Shown: positions 8,799-18,917, counted from the stretch's first letter. The stretch is DNA of 64,000 nt from CALCHA01 sp035548175 (GCA_035548175.1 DASZTO010000062.1:1-64000); one strand, 5' to 3'. A program made the numbers and translations. Notes: generated by a model not told the origin, from the letters alone.

Positions 8799-9215
8799 CG
8801 GATGGCCCCGAAACAGGCGGCGAGGGCCGCAACCGAACGGGTGGCGTTGTGGGCGGTTGAGTGTTCCGGGGATCTTCAACGCGGAGGGCGCGGAGGAACG
8901 ACGATGGTCCGGACTCTCCGCGGAGGACGACGTAAATGGCCACGAAGGGCACGAAGAACACGAAAGTTGCAATGGACGAGGGGAATTGTCCGCAGATTCA
9001 CTCATTTGCACAAAGGAATGATGGCTCGCGTGGCTCGAACATCCGGAGAGTTGATTTTACTGTATTTCAATATTTATGTTTGTCATTAAGAAGCACGGAC
9101 TTCACGGAGATCGGTCCAGTGCGGCGGCAGCGCGGGAATTCGCGGGTGCGGGGTTTGATTTGCGGGGGTTTGGCGTTGGAATAGGAGGGAATGGTTTTGC
9201 AATGAGGAGTGATGG
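8799..9215. other. Intergenic region with no supportable gene
   Basis: This 417-bp gap holds a 9-mer repeat block (8878-8973) and otherwise unremarkable sequence. Short overlapping open frames are repeat translations (ATKGTKNTK-like) and do not look like genes. The last 40 bases carry the GAGGAG ribosome site of the next gene. Confidence 0.6.
8878..8973 (+). repeat. Dispersed 9-bp-period repeat block
   Basis: Units of the type GCGGAGGGC and CACGAAGGG recur every 9 bp. The second half carries the module GACGTAAATGGCCACGAAG followed by two more CACGAA units and GTTGC. The same module recurs at 55535, 60890 and 63925, and inverted at ~32065-32090. Confidence 0.75.
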
Positions 9216-12200
9216 ATGAAGCGTGCGCGGCGGATAGCGGTGGTGGCGGCGGCGGTGATGGGGGCGGGGGTTTTCCAGGGGGCGGGTGCGCGGGGGCAGA
9301 CGGCGACGGGGAAGACCCGGGGGGTGATTGCGGGGGAGACGGCGCGGCCGCTGCGGTATCGGGCGGTCAATGGCGACTTTGTGATTGATGATGGGCCCGA
9401 GTTTTTTAATCGTCCGCTCTATGCCGACAATGCGCCGTTTCGCGCCGACGGCGGCGACAAGCCTGAATTCTCTTTTTATTCCTCGGCGCACGCCGGGAAC
9501 CTTCGGTTCGCGATCATCGCGCCGGGCGGCGCGAAATGGTTCTCGGATGCGGCTCATATCACGGCGATCTATCATCCCGGCGAAATGATTTATGACATCC
9601 ACGATCCGCTGCTGGGCGACGGGGTGTTGCATCTGCGGGCGGTTCCGCTGGATGGCGTTGAGGGCCATGCTTTCCAGGTCGCCGGGGAAAAACTGCCGGA
9701 CAAGTTGCAGATTCTTTTTGCGTTGGGCGGGGCCGATGGGAAGAAGGGCTCGCGCAACGGGGATATCGGCACGGAGCGCCAGCCGGTGACGGATTTTTTC
9801 CAGGTAACGCCGCAATCGTGCGCGGGCAACAGCGTGACGGCGAACGGGGGCTCGGGGTTGTGCACGCTGAGCGGGAACGCCATTGGGCTGACGGCGCTGT
9901 TTCCCGCGCCCGCGCGCGCTGCCGACGCGAATGACTGGACGGACCCGGCGAAGGCGGCGGCGAACGGGACGGGATCATTTCGCTCGGCGATAGCGGTTTC
10001 GCTGGCGGACCTCACCGGAGAACAGCCGCTGTACGCGGTGATCACGAAATCGCCGCTGGACAGCACGGTGGAAGTTTCGCCGGCCGGGCTGTTCGCGGCG
10101 GGGGAAAAGCATCGTGACGCGGTGGCCGATCGAGTGAGGGTGGACACGCCGGACGGGTTTATCAATTCGGCGATGGCGGCGCTCAATGTCGCCGGCGACG
10201 CGGTGTGGGATGGCGCTTCGGGGACGGTGATGCATGGAGCGGTGGCGTGGCGGTCGAAGCTGCTGGGGTGGCGCGGTCCATACATCCTGGATGAACTGGG
10301 CTATCACGAGCGGATGACGCACCAGATCAATTACTGGGCGGCGCAGCAGATCGTCGGCGGAGAGATTCCGCAGGAGGCGCATGCCGATCCGAAGAAGAAC
10401 CTGGCGGCGGACGATTGGAAGATGCTGCATACCGATGGGGATTTGTCGAAATCGCATTACGACATGAATCTTGCATACTTTGATTATTACCTGCGGCACG
10501 CGCTGTGGACGGGGGATGTGGAATTGTTGAAACAGACGTGGCCGGTGCTGGTGCGGCATTTGGCGTGGGAGCAGCGCTGTTTTCGCCGGCCATTCGGGGG
10601 CGAAGACGGGTCGCCCGTACTTCCGCTGTATGAGGCATATGCGTGCATCTGGGCGAGCGACAATCTGCAATATGATGGCGGCGGGGCGGCGCATGCGACG
10701 GCGCTGAATTACTTTGACAACATGATGGCGGCGCGGATTGCGAAGATCATCGGGCAGGATGGAACGCCGTACGAGAAGGAAGCCGGGCTGATTCTGCAGG
10801 GGATGCACAGGGAATTGTGGCTGCCGGAGCGGGGGATTTTTGCGGAGTCTCGGGACATCCTGGGCTCGAAGGCGGCGAATCCGTCGCCGGGGTTGTGGAC
10901 TTTTTATCACACGGTGGATTCGCAGGCGGCGGATGCGTTTGAGGCATACCAGATGGGGCGGTATGTCGACACGCAGATCGGGCACATACCGATTCATGGG
11001 CCGGGGGTGCCGGAGGGGGATAACGGGGAGGGTTTTTACCTGCTGCCGGAGACGGACTGGTCGCCGTATATGTGGTCGATCAACAACGTGGTGCTGGCGG
11101 AGGATGCGGCAACGGCGCTGGCGGACTATCAGAGCGGGCCGGGGCGGGCGAAGCAGGGATTCGCGGTGTTGAAGGGGAACATCCTGGATTCGATGTTCAT
11201 GGGGTTGTGTCCGGGGAACACTCATATGTCGTCGCAGTTTGATGACAATCGCGGGGAATCACAGCGGGATTTTGCGGATCCGACGGCGATGATGACGCGG
11301 GCGATCGTCGAGGGATTGTTTGGCGTGCGGCCGGATCTGCTCGCTGGCCAGGTGACGGTGGCGCCGGGGTTTCCCAGCACGTGGGACCATGCGGCGATGA
11401 AGCATCCCGATTTTTCGCTGAGCTTTGTGCGCAAGGGGGATGTGGATAGATATGAAATGGCGCCGCATTTTGCAAAATCGGTGGCATTACGCTTTGTATT
11501 GCCCGCGAAGAGCGATCATGTGGCGGCGCTGACGGTGAACGGGCAGGCGGCGCAGTGGAAGGCGGTGGCGGATGCGGTGGGGACGCCGGAGATTGAAGTG
11601 GATGTTCCCCCCCCCACCGCAGCAAGCGGGGCCGACGCGAAGGCAACGGTGAGCGTGACGTGGAGCGGGAATGCGCTGAGCGTGCCGACATATAACACGG
11701 TCGATGATCCGGGGAATCCGCTGGTGGTCGATACAGGGACGGCACGCTACATGGGCATGCGCGATCCGCAGACGGCGGTGACGGGGACCTCCGGCAGCGG
11801 CAATGGCTTTGTGACCTCGGCGACGAACGAACTGGGCTGGCACACGATTTTTGTGCACCTGCGGCAGGGAGATTTTGCGTGGTGGTCGCCGGTGGATTTT
11901 GAAACCCGGCCGGCGATGGAGATCGTGAGCGTGGAGCCGCAGGAGAAGGACTCGCTGAAGTTCCAGATTCGCAACAACAGCGGGCAGCCGCTGGACGAGG
12001 AGGTGACGGTGCGGGCGGGCGGGCACGAGGAAAAGGTGCATGCGGCGGCGGCGAAGCGCGGGGGGCTGAGCGACGCGCTGACGATTCCCGCGGCGGGATT
12101 GTTGCCGGGGGCGAATCGCGTGGCGGTGGTGCTGCACGATGGGCAGCGGATCGAGGGCGAGGCGGTGAACTGGCAGTTGCAGGCGCCGGCGGATGCAAAG

Positions 12201-12890
12201 ATGGAGGCGGTGGATCTGTCGCAGGTGCTCAATGCGAACGCGAGGGATATCTTCCGGACGGATTACCTCGAGCCGCGCTCGCCCTATGTGTCGCTGGCGA
12301 TTCCCAAGCAGGGCATCGGCGGGTGGGCGATGAACACGTTCGACCCGCGGATCGATGATTCGGGCGTGCGGGCGCATCCGGAGGTGAACGTCGATGGCGT
12401 GGTGTTCAAGACGGCGGCGACGGGAAACAATATCGCCTTCACCAGCGAATGGAAGAATCATCCCGACCACCTGATTATTCCGCTGAACGGAAAAGCGACG
12501 CACGTGTATCTGCTGATGGCCGGCTCGACGAGCCCGATGCGTTCGCACATGGAAAACGGCGAGCTGGTGGTGGCGTATCAGAGCGGGGCGTCGGACCGGG
12601 TGGCGCTGGTGAATCCGACAAACTGGTGGCCGATCGAGCAGGATTATTTCATCGACGATTACCAATTCGACATTCCCGGGCCGCTGCCGCCGCGGGTGGA
12701 TTTGCAGACGGGGCGTGTGCGCATACGCACGCATGCGGAGGCGTTGGGGAAGGGCGGACAGATCCCCGGCGGGAGCGCGACGGTGTTGGACGTGCCGGTG
12801 GATCCGGCGCGGGGGCTCAAGTCGCTGACGGTGCGGGCGACGGCGTATGAGCCGATCATCGGCGTGATGGCGGTAACGGTGGCGCGGTAA
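9216..12890 (+). CDS. Large secreted DUF4450-like protein, putative glycoside hydrolase
   Basis: A 1224-residue exported protein with a signal peptide (VVAAAVMGAGVFQGAGARGQ). The N-terminal third has the pattern I associate with DUF4450 (FNRPLYADNAPFRADGGDKPEFSFY, GNLRFAIIAPGG). The middle resembles an (alpha/alpha)6 catalytic domain (WRGPYILDELGYHERMTHQ near 355, then ASDNLQYDGGGAAHAT, WSPYMWSINNVVLAEDAATAL), as in polysaccharide-degrading enzymes. The C-terminal part is beta-rich and probably carries sugar-binding or accessory modules. GAGGAG at 9204 precedes the ATG. It stands alone; the substrate is unknown. Confidence 0.75.
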   Translation: MKRARRIAVVAAAVMGAGVFQGAGARGQTATGKTRGVIAGETARPLRYRAVNGDFVIDDGPEFFNRPLYADNAPFRADGGDKPEFSFYSSAHAGNLRFAIIAPGGAKWFSDAAHITAIYHPGEMIYDIHDPLLGDGVLHLRAVPLDGVEGHAFQVAGEKLPDKLQILFALGGADGKKGSRNGDIGTERQPVTDFFQVTPQSCAGNSVTANGGSGLCTLSGNAIGLTALFPAPARAADANDWTDPAKAAANGTGSFRSAIAVSLADLTGEQPLYAVITKSPLDSTVEVSPAGLFAAGEKHRDAVADRVRVDTPDGFINSAMAALNVAGDAVWDGASGTVMHGAVAWRSKLLGWRGPYILDELGYHERMTHQINYWAAQQIVGGEIPQEAHADPKKNLAADDWKMLHTDGDLSKSHYDMNLAYFDYYLRHALWTGDVELLKQTWPVLVRHLAWEQRCFRRPFGGEDGSPVLPLYEAYACIWASDNLQYDGGGAAHATALNYFDNMMAARIAKIIGQDGTPYEKEAGLILQGMHRELWLPERGIFAESRDILGSKAANPSPGLWTFYHTVDSQAADAFEAYQMGRYVDTQIGHIPIHGPGVPEGDNGEGFYLLPETDWSPYMWSINNVVLAEDAATALADYQSGPGRAKQGFAVLKGNILDSMFMGLCPGNTHMSSQFDDNRGESQRDFADPTAMMTRAIVEGLFGVRPDLLAGQVTVAPGFPSTWDHAAMKHPDFSLSFVRKGDVDRYEMAPHFAKSVALRFVLPAKSDHVAALTVNGQAAQWKAVADAVGTPEIEVDVPPPTAASGADAKATVSVTWSGNALSVPTYNTVDDPGNPLVVDTGTARYMGMRDPQTAVTGTSGSGNGFVTSATNELGWHTIFVHLRQGDFAWWSPVDFETRPAMEIVSVEPQEKDSLKFQIRNNSGQPLDEEVTVRAGGHEEKVHAAAAKRGGLSDALTIPAAGLLPGANRVAVVLHDGQRIEGEAVNWQLQAPADAKMEAVDLSQVLNANARDIFRTDYLEPRSPYVSLAIPKQGIGGWAMNTFDPRIDDSGVRAHPEVNVDGVVFKTAATGNNIAFTSEWKNHPDHLIIPLNGKATHVYLLMAGSTSPMRSHMENGELVVAYQSGASDRVALVNPTNWWPIEQDYFIDDYQFDIPGPLPPRVDLQTGRVRIRTHAEALGKGGQIPGGSATVLDVPVDPARGLKSLTVRATAYEPIIGVMAVTVAR

Positions 12891-13065
12891 GCGCGACCGC
12901 CTGAGCAGCGGCGGCCGGCTCAGCGGCGAGGGGTCAAAGCGGCGCAGCCCGCCAAAGTGCCGCGGCCTTGGGGAAAGAGGGGGAATTTGGAGCGAGTTGG
13001 TGCAGGTGGCGGGGCGTTGGCCGGGATTTTGCGGCAGAGCCACCGGGCGGATCGGAGGCCCGGCC

Positions 13066-13671
13066 GTGGAGCAGATTGTCAGTTGCGAGGTATGCGGATT
13101 GGTGCAGCGGGTGGAACCGCTGCCCAGGCGGATGCGTGCGTTGTGCGCGCGCTGCCACTTTGAGATTCGGCGGCGCAAGCGGGACAGCGCGAACCGCACG
13201 CTGGCGCTGGCGATCGGGGCGCTCGCGTTGTACATCCCGGCGAACCTGCTGCCGATCGTGCAGGTGGAGTATTGGGGCGCGGCGAGCACGACGACGATCT
13301 TTGACGGCGTGCGCGGCCTGTTTCAGACGCGCAGCTATGTGGTGGGATGCCTGATCTTCTGCACGAGCATTCTGTTTCCGGGCTTGAAGATCGTGGGGTT
13401 GATCGCCCTGAGCGCGACGGTCCATCGCCGGGGGCTGGAGCGGTTCCGCTCGTGGGTCTACCGGATGATCCAGATTCTCGATCCGTGGAACATGCTGGAG
13501 GTGACGATGTTGTCCATCGTGGTGGCGCTGGCGGAGCTGGGAAAGGTCGCCACGGTGCATCCGGGCGCGGGGGTCGTGTCCTTCGCCGGGGTGGTGGTGC
13601 TGACGATTTCGGCGACGCTGACGTTTGATCCCCGGCTGGTGTGGGACGCGGGCGAGGAGCGGCGATCATGA
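13066..13671 (+). CDS. pqiA: Paraquat-inducible protein A (PqiA-like)
   Basis: About 201 residues, inner-membrane. The N-terminus carries two C-x2-C pairs (CEVCG, CARC) as in PqiA, followed by four hydrophobic segments (e.g. LALAIGALALYIPANLLPIV) and a second conserved block ILDPWNMLEVTMLSIVVAL. PqiA works with PqiB/PqiC in moving lipids across the envelope. A GTG at 13066 preceded by CGGAGG fits both ribosome binding and family start; an upstream GTG at 12997 would add 23 residues. Its stop overlaps the next start (ATGA), indicating translational coupling with pqiB. Confidence 0.85.
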   Translation: MEQIVSCEVCGLVQRVEPLPRRMRALCARCHFEIRRRKRDSANRTLALAIGALALYIPANLLPIVQVEYWGAASTTTIFDGVRGLFQTRSYVVGCLIFCTSILFPGLKIVGLIALSATVHRRGLERFRSWVYRMIQILDPWNMLEVTMLSIVVALAELGKVATVHPGAGVVSFAGVVVLTISATLTFDPRLVWDAGEERRS

Positions 13672-14628
13672 AGGCGGCGGAAACATCTGGTGGATCGCGG
13701 CAGGAAGAGCAGCGGGAGGCGGAGCTCGCGTCCAAGCTGCCCAAGGCGAAGCGGGGAAGGGACTGGAAGGCCTATCTGTTCTGGGTGGTGCCGGCGGCGG
13801 CGGTGGCGCTGGCGGCATGGTTCATCTATTCCGATGCGATCAGCAAGGGTCCGAAGCTGCATCTCTATTTTGCCGACGCCACGGGGCTGGATGCGGGCAA
13901 ATCGAAGATGAAGTACCGGGGCGCGGAGGTGGGCAAGGTGGATGACATCACGCTGACGCCCGATCGCAAGCAGGTGGATGTGGAGGTGTCGCTGAAGAAA
14001 TCGGCGGCGGGTCTGGCGCGGGAGAACTCGAAATTCTGGATCGTGCGCGCGCAGGTGAGCGTGGCGCAGATACAGGGGCTGGGGACGATCATGTCTGGGG
14101 ATTTTCTGACCGTGGAGCCCGGGGATGGGAAGGCGGCGACAAAGTTCGAGGGGCTGGCGCAGGCGCCGGTGATTGCGTCTCCGGGGGGCGCTGCGGATCC
14201 TGGTGATGGCGGAGCGTGCGGGATCGATGAAGCCGGACACGCCCGTGTTTTACCGGGGGATTCAGGTGGGCAAAGTGTCGGCATCGGAGCTGGGGCCGCA
14301 TGCGCAGACGGTCCGCGCAACGGTGGACATCGAAAAGCGGTATGCCCCGCTGGTGCGGATGAATTCGATGTTCTGGAACGCGGGGGGCATCGACGTGAAC
14401 GTGGGACTGGGGGGAGCGGACATCAGCGCCCAATCGGCCAAGACGCTGCTGGGCGGCGGGATCGATTTCGCCACGCCGGACACCAGCCAGAAGGAGGCGC
14501 CCCCGAGGACGAGTTTCCGGCTGTATGACAAGTCGCAGGAAGCGTGGCAGGCGTGGGCGCCGGCGATCGACCTGCCGGAGCCTTCGGACAATTCGGCGGC
14601 GGCAGCGCAAAGCGCGGGGGGGCGATGA
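13668..14628 (+). pseudogene. pqiB: PqiB/MlaD-type MCE protein, frameshifted
   Basis: The ATG overlaps the pqiA stop. The first frame gives an N-terminal membrane helix (FWVVPAAAVALAAWFIYSD) and a first MCE domain (ATGLDAGKSKMKYRGAEVGKV). A second MCE domain (MKPDTPVFYRGIQVGKVSA) lies in another frame ending at 14628. The frames join if one G is removed from the G6 run at 14183-14188. Intact, it would be ~320 residues with two MCE domains, shorter than the three-domain E. coli PqiB. MCE proteins form hexameric rings or tubes carrying lipid between membranes. The downstream half is well conserved, so a homopolymer sequencing error is as likely as a real mutation. Confidence 0.75.
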
Positions 14629-14954
14629 GAGTTCCGCGCATCATTCCCGGAGCTATCCTGCTGGCGGCGCTGGCGCTCGGCGGATGCGCCGCGCCCACGC
14701 ACAAGACGCTTGATCCCGGGCTGCTCGACAACGACGTGCTGCAACAACGGGTGAATGCGGCATTGCAGCGGGGCGGTGCGGATTTCAGCGGGGTCCATGC
14801 GCAGGCGTCGGAGGGCACGGTCGATTTGACGGGAGTGGTGGCCTTTCCGGCGGCGCGCGCGTGGGCCGAAAATACGGCGCGCAAGGTCTACGGCGTGAAA
14901 GCGGTGAAGAACGACGTGCAGGTGGGCGACGCCCGGAAGGCGGGCGGGGGATGA
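14625..14954 (+). CDS. BON-domain lipoprotein in the pqi operon
   Basis: A 109-residue lipoprotein. The signal peptide ends in the lipobox LGGC (LLAALALGGCAAP). The mature part has a single BON domain: LQQRVNAALQRGG helix, VDLTGVVAF strand, ARAWAENTARKVYGVKAVKNDVQV. BON domains bind phospholipid in the envelope. The start overlaps the stop of the MCE gene (ATGA), so it is the third gene of the operon, where E. coli has the unrelated lipoprotein PqiC. An upstream extension of the frame lacks support. I infer that it assists the MCE transporter. Confidence 0.8.
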   Translation: MRVPRIIPGAILLAALALGGCAAPTHKTLDPGLLDNDVLQQRVNAALQRGGADFSGVHAQASEGTVDLTGVVAFPAARAWAENTARKVYGVKAVKNDVQVGDARKAGGG

Positions 14955-15027
14955 CTCGGGGGGGGGGATTTTCGTACACTGCAGGCAAGCGGATCGGAGC
15001 GATGGACGATGAGGAGTGCGGCTGCGC

Positions 15028-16545
15028 ATGCGCGATCATCTGGTGCTATACATCAATGGGAAGGTGCATGAGGTGCGCGGCGGGGATGTGTTCGTGCCGC
15101 TGACGACCTATCTGCGGGAGAGGCTCGGGCTGGTGGGGACGAAAATTGTGTGTTCGGAGGGGGATTGCGGATCGTGCACCGTGCTGATCGGCCGGGTGCG
15201 GCCCGGGGGGGGGGGCGGCGGGGGCGGCGAGGCGGGGGGAATCGACTATCGGCCGGTGTGCGGGTGCATACAGTTGATGGGGCAGCTGGACGCCGTGCAT
15301 GTGGTGACGGTGGAGGGGCTGAGCGACGAGGGCGAGTTGAACCCCGTGCAGCGGGAAATGGTGCGATGCCAGGGGACGCAGTGCGGCTTCTGCACGCCGG
15401 GGTTTGTGGTGGCGATGTGCGGGCATCTGGAGGAAGAGCGGCGGCCGACGAAGCAGACGTGGACGCGGGCGCTCACCGGCAACTTGTGCCGATGCACGGG
15501 GTATGCGTCGATTCTGGAGGCGGGAATGGCGGTGGATGCGGGACCGGGGAAGTGGCGGCGCGTGGGCGAGCGGTATGCCGACGCGGCGATCGCCCAGCGG
15601 CTGGCGGCGTGGGAACGCGACGCGGTGGAGGTGTGCGACGGGCTGGCGCGCTTCGCCAAACCGGTGGACGTCCGGGCGGCGGCGGCCTTTCGAGCGGCGC
15701 ATCCTGACTGCACGGTGGTCTCGGGCGGCACTGACATCGGCGTGCAGGTGAACAAGCGGATGCGCGCGATCACGACGCTGCTCTCGACCGCAGGACTGCG
15801 CGACTTGGAAGAGGTGCGCGTGGAGGCTGGGGCCGGTTCGATCTCAACGCTTATCGCCGGGGCGCGGGCGAGCTTGACGGAGGTGGAGCGCGCGGCGGCC
15901 AAGGCGCTGCCGGAGTTCGCCAGGATGCTCGAAAATTTCGGCTCGCCGCTGATTCGCAACGCCGGGACGATCGGGGGAAACCTGGCCAACGGATCGCCGA
16001 TCGGCGACACGATGCCCGCGATGTTCGTGCTGGAAACGGAAGTGGAACTAACCGGGACCAACGGCTCGCGCCGCGTGAACATGAACGATTTTTACACCGG
16101 CTATCGCCAGACGGTGATGCAGCCCGGCGAGCTGGTCACGGCGGTGCGGATGCGGCTTCCGGCGGCGGGCGAGCTGTTCCAGGTGTACAAAATTTCGCGG
16201 CGCAAAGACCTGGATATTTCGTCCTTCACCGCGGCGATCTGGGGACGCGTGAGCGGCGGCCGGATCGAAACGATGCGGATCGCCTATGGCGGCGTTGGCC
16301 CGGTGATCCTCCGCCTGCGCAAGACGGAAGCGGCGCTGACTGGCGCGGAGTTTTCGGAGGCGACATTCGCCGCGGCGGGAGCGGTGGCGCGCTCGGAGAT
16401 CGCCCCGATTTCCGATGTGCGCGGCGCGGCCGCGTATCGGCTGCAGCTTGCGCACAACATCCTGGGCAAGTTTTATGCCCAGACCGCCGCCCTTCAGCGA
16501 ACCGGCGGACGCGCGGCGACCAACGGTCAGGGAGAGCATGCATGA
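15028..16545 (+). CDS. xdhA: Xanthine dehydrogenase small subunit (FeS + FAD)
   Basis: About 505 residues. The N-terminal [2Fe-2S] domain has CSEGDCGSC and VCGC; the second cluster domain has CQGTQCGFCTPG and CRCTGY near residue 155. The FAD domain carries VVSGGTDIGVQ near 235 and IRNAGTIGGNLANGSPIGD near 315. It passes electrons from the molybdenum subunit to NAD+ in purine breakdown. A poly-glycine loop (8 Gly near residue 60) is inserted in the plant-ferredoxin fold. I chose the ATG at 15028, 13 bases after GAGGAG, over a GTG at 15016. The stop overlaps xdhB by ATGA. Confidence 0.9.
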   Translation: MRDHLVLYINGKVHEVRGGDVFVPLTTYLRERLGLVGTKIVCSEGDCGSCTVLIGRVRPGGGGGGGGEAGGIDYRPVCGCIQLMGQLDAVHVVTVEGLSDEGELNPVQREMVRCQGTQCGFCTPGFVVAMCGHLEEERRPTKQTWTRALTGNLCRCTGYASILEAGMAVDAGPGKWRRVGERYADAAIAQRLAAWERDAVEVCDGLARFAKPVDVRAAAAFRAAHPDCTVVSGGTDIGVQVNKRMRAITTLLSTAGLRDLEEVRVEAGAGSISTLIAGARASLTEVERAAAKALPEFARMLENFGSPLIRNAGTIGGNLANGSPIGDTMPAMFVLETEVELTGTNGSRRVNMNDFYTGYRQTVMQPGELVTAVRMRLPAAGELFQVYKISRRKDLDISSFTAAIWGRVSGGRIETMRIAYGGVGPVILRLRKTEAALTGAEFSEATFAAAGAVARSEIAPISDVRGAAAYRLQLAHNILGKFYAQTAALQRTGGRAATNGQGEHA

Positions 16546-18872
16546 CGGTGGTGGGCAAAAATATTCCGCATGAATCCGCGGCGACGCACGTGGCCGGGCG
16601 GTCGACTTTCATCGACGACGTGCCGCCGCGAAGCGACGAAGTGTTCCTCGAAATCTTCGGCAGCCCGGTCGCGCACGGGCGTTTGAAATCCCTGGACCTG
16701 GACGCGGCGCGGGCGGTGAAGGGCGCCGTGGGAATTTTCACGGCGAAGGATGTGCCCGGGCACAACCACTTCGGCCCCATCATCCAGGACGAGCACCTGC
16801 TGGCGGCGGAGGAAACGACCTTCGTCGGCGATCCGCTGGTGCTGATCGCCGCCGCCACGCGCGAAGCGGCGGTCCGCGCCCGGCTGCTGGTGCGCGCTGA
16901 AATGGAGCCGCTGCCGGCGATTTTTTCGGTCGACCAGGCGATCGCTGCGGGATCCTTCATCGGCCCGGAGCGCGTGATCGAGACCGGCAACGTGAAAGCC
17001 GCCCTCGCCGCCGCCGAACACACGCTCACGGGCACGCTCGACATCAACGGCCAGGAGCATTTCTATCTGGAATCCCAAGCCGCAATCGCCTATCCCGGCG
17101 AGGGCGGCGAAATGCTCGTGCTCTCCTCCACGCAGCATCCCACCGAGGTGCAGTCGATCGTCGCGGAGGTGCTGGGCGTGCCCTTCAACCACGTCACCGT
17201 CCAGTGCCGGCGCATGGGCGGCGGCTTCGGCGGCAAGGAGACGCAGGCCGCGGGTCCCGCCGCGATGGCCGCCCTCGTCGCCGCAAAACTCAAGCGTCCG
17301 GCGCGCATCGTCCTCGACCGCGACACCGACATGGCCCTTACCGGAAAACGCCACCCCTTCACGGCCTTCTACACCGTCGGCTTCTCCTCCACCGGCCGCA
17401 TCTCCGCGCTCCAGCTCGACCTCTTCTCCAACGGCGGCTGCACCGCCGACCTCTCCCCCTCCGTCCTCGAACGCGCCATGCTCCATTCCGACAACGCCTA
17501 CTTCCTGCCCAACGCCCGCATCACCGGCCGCGTGTGCAAAACCAACCTCCCCTCCAACACCGCCTTCCGTGGCTTCGGCGGCCCGCAAGGCGTCGCCGCC
17601 AAGGAAAACATCCTCGAAGAAATCGCCATCTTCCTGAAGCGCGACGCCCTCGACATCCGCCTCGCCAACCTCTATGGCATCGGCGAGCGCGACATCACCC
17701 CCTACGGCCAGAAGGTCGAAAACAACGTCCTGCCGCAACTGATCTCCGACCTCCGCGATTCCGCCGCCTACGACCGCCGGCGCTCCGAGATCAACGCCTT
17801 CAACGCCCAATCCACATCCCATCTTCGCGGCCTGGCCCTCACGCCCGTGAAGTTCGGCATCTCCTTCACCAAGAAAACCCTCAACCAGGCCAACGCCCTC
17901 GTCAACGTCTACACCGACGGCTCCGCGCTGGTCACCACCGGCGCCACCGAAATGGGCCAGGGCGTCTACACCCGCATCCGCCAGCTTGTCGCCGACGATC
18001 TGGGCATCCCCTACGAGCGTGTGCGCATCGGACCCACCGCCACCGACAAAAACTGCAACACCTCCCCCACCGCCGCATCCTCCGGCACCGATCTCAACGG
18101 CGCCGCCGCCCTCGACGCCACCGGCCGCATCAAGTCCCGTCTCGCCGCCTTCGCCGCCCCGCTGCTGAACGCCTCCGCCGAAAATCTCCGCTTCGCCGAT
18201 GATTTCGTCTTCGACCCCGCCGCTCTCGACAAACGTATCGCCTTCCTCGATCTGGTCTGCCGCGCCTATCTCGAACGCATCGACCTCGGCGAGCGCGGCT
18301 TCTACATCACCCCCGGCGTCGATTTCGACCGCGACACCGGCAAAGGCACGCCCTTCCTCTATTACACCAACGGCGCCGCCGTCGCTGAGGTGCTCATCGA
18401 CCGCTTCACCGGCGAACTCGCCGTGCCGCGCGTCGACCTGCTCATGGACGCCGGCATCCCCCTCAACCCCGGCATCGACCGCGGCCAGATCATCGGCGGC
18501 TTCATCCAGGGCATGGGATGGGTCACCACCGAGGAAGTCGTCTTCGATGCCAAAGGCGTCCTGCTCTCCCACTCCCCCACCACCTACAAAATTCCCAACA
18601 TCAGCGACGTGCCCGAAATCTTCAACGTGCGTTTCTTCAATAACCCCGACAGCGCCAAAAGCCTCAAACGCTCCAAAGCCCTCGGCGAACCGCCCCTGCT
18701 TCTGAGCATCGCCGTCTGGGCCGCCGTGAAAAACGCCCTCGCCTACGCCGCCGCCGGCGCCATTCCCCCGCTCTCACTCCCCGCCACCGGCGAGCAAATC
18801 CTGATGCGCCTGTCGCACCTCCGGCAAACCGCCGCTCGGCGCGCCATCCCGGAGAGTGCTCCAGCACGCTGA
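16542..18872 (+). CDS. xdhB: Xanthine dehydrogenase molybdenum-binding subunit
   Basis: A 776-residue subunit that binds the molybdopterin cofactor and oxidises hypoxanthine or xanthine. Family motifs: the domain start HESAATHVAGRSTFIDD, RRMGGGFGGKETQ near 226, TAFRGFGGPQGVAAKENIL near 343, GATEMGQGVYTRI near 468, and GEPPLLL near 710 before the C-terminus. It is translationally coupled to xdhA. Base use changes along this gene: the first ~500 bases mix G and C, the rest is strongly C-rich on the + strand, marking the window's first skew switch. xdhC is not in the window. Confidence 0.92.
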   Translation: MTVVGKNIPHESAATHVAGRSTFIDDVPPRSDEVFLEIFGSPVAHGRLKSLDLDAARAVKGAVGIFTAKDVPGHNHFGPIIQDEHLLAAEETTFVGDPLVLIAAATREAAVRARLLVRAEMEPLPAIFSVDQAIAAGSFIGPERVIETGNVKAALAAAEHTLTGTLDINGQEHFYLESQAAIAYPGEGGEMLVLSSTQHPTEVQSIVAEVLGVPFNHVTVQCRRMGGGFGGKETQAAGPAAMAALVAAKLKRPARIVLDRDTDMALTGKRHPFTAFYTVGFSSTGRISALQLDLFSNGGCTADLSPSVLERAMLHSDNAYFLPNARITGRVCKTNLPSNTAFRGFGGPQGVAAKENILEEIAIFLKRDALDIRLANLYGIGERDITPYGQKVENNVLPQLISDLRDSAAYDRRRSEINAFNAQSTSHLRGLALTPVKFGISFTKKTLNQANALVNVYTDGSALVTTGATEMGQGVYTRIRQLVADDLGIPYERVRIGPTATDKNCNTSPTAASSGTDLNGAAALDATGRIKSRLAAFAAPLLNASAENLRFADDFVFDPAALDKRIAFLDLVCRAYLERIDLGERGFYITPGVDFDRDTGKGTPFLYYTNGAAVAEVLIDRFTGELAVPRVDLLMDAGIPLNPGIDRGQIIGGFIQGMGWVTTEEVVFDAKGVLLSHSPTTYKIPNISDVPEIFNVRFFNNPDSAKSLKRSKALGEPPLLLSIAVWAAVKNALAYAAAGAIPPLSLPATGEQILMRLSHLRQTAARRAIPESAPAR

Positions 18873-18917
18873 TCGCACACATTCCGCCAAGCCCGTCCCG
18901 CACGTACAATGCCCCCC

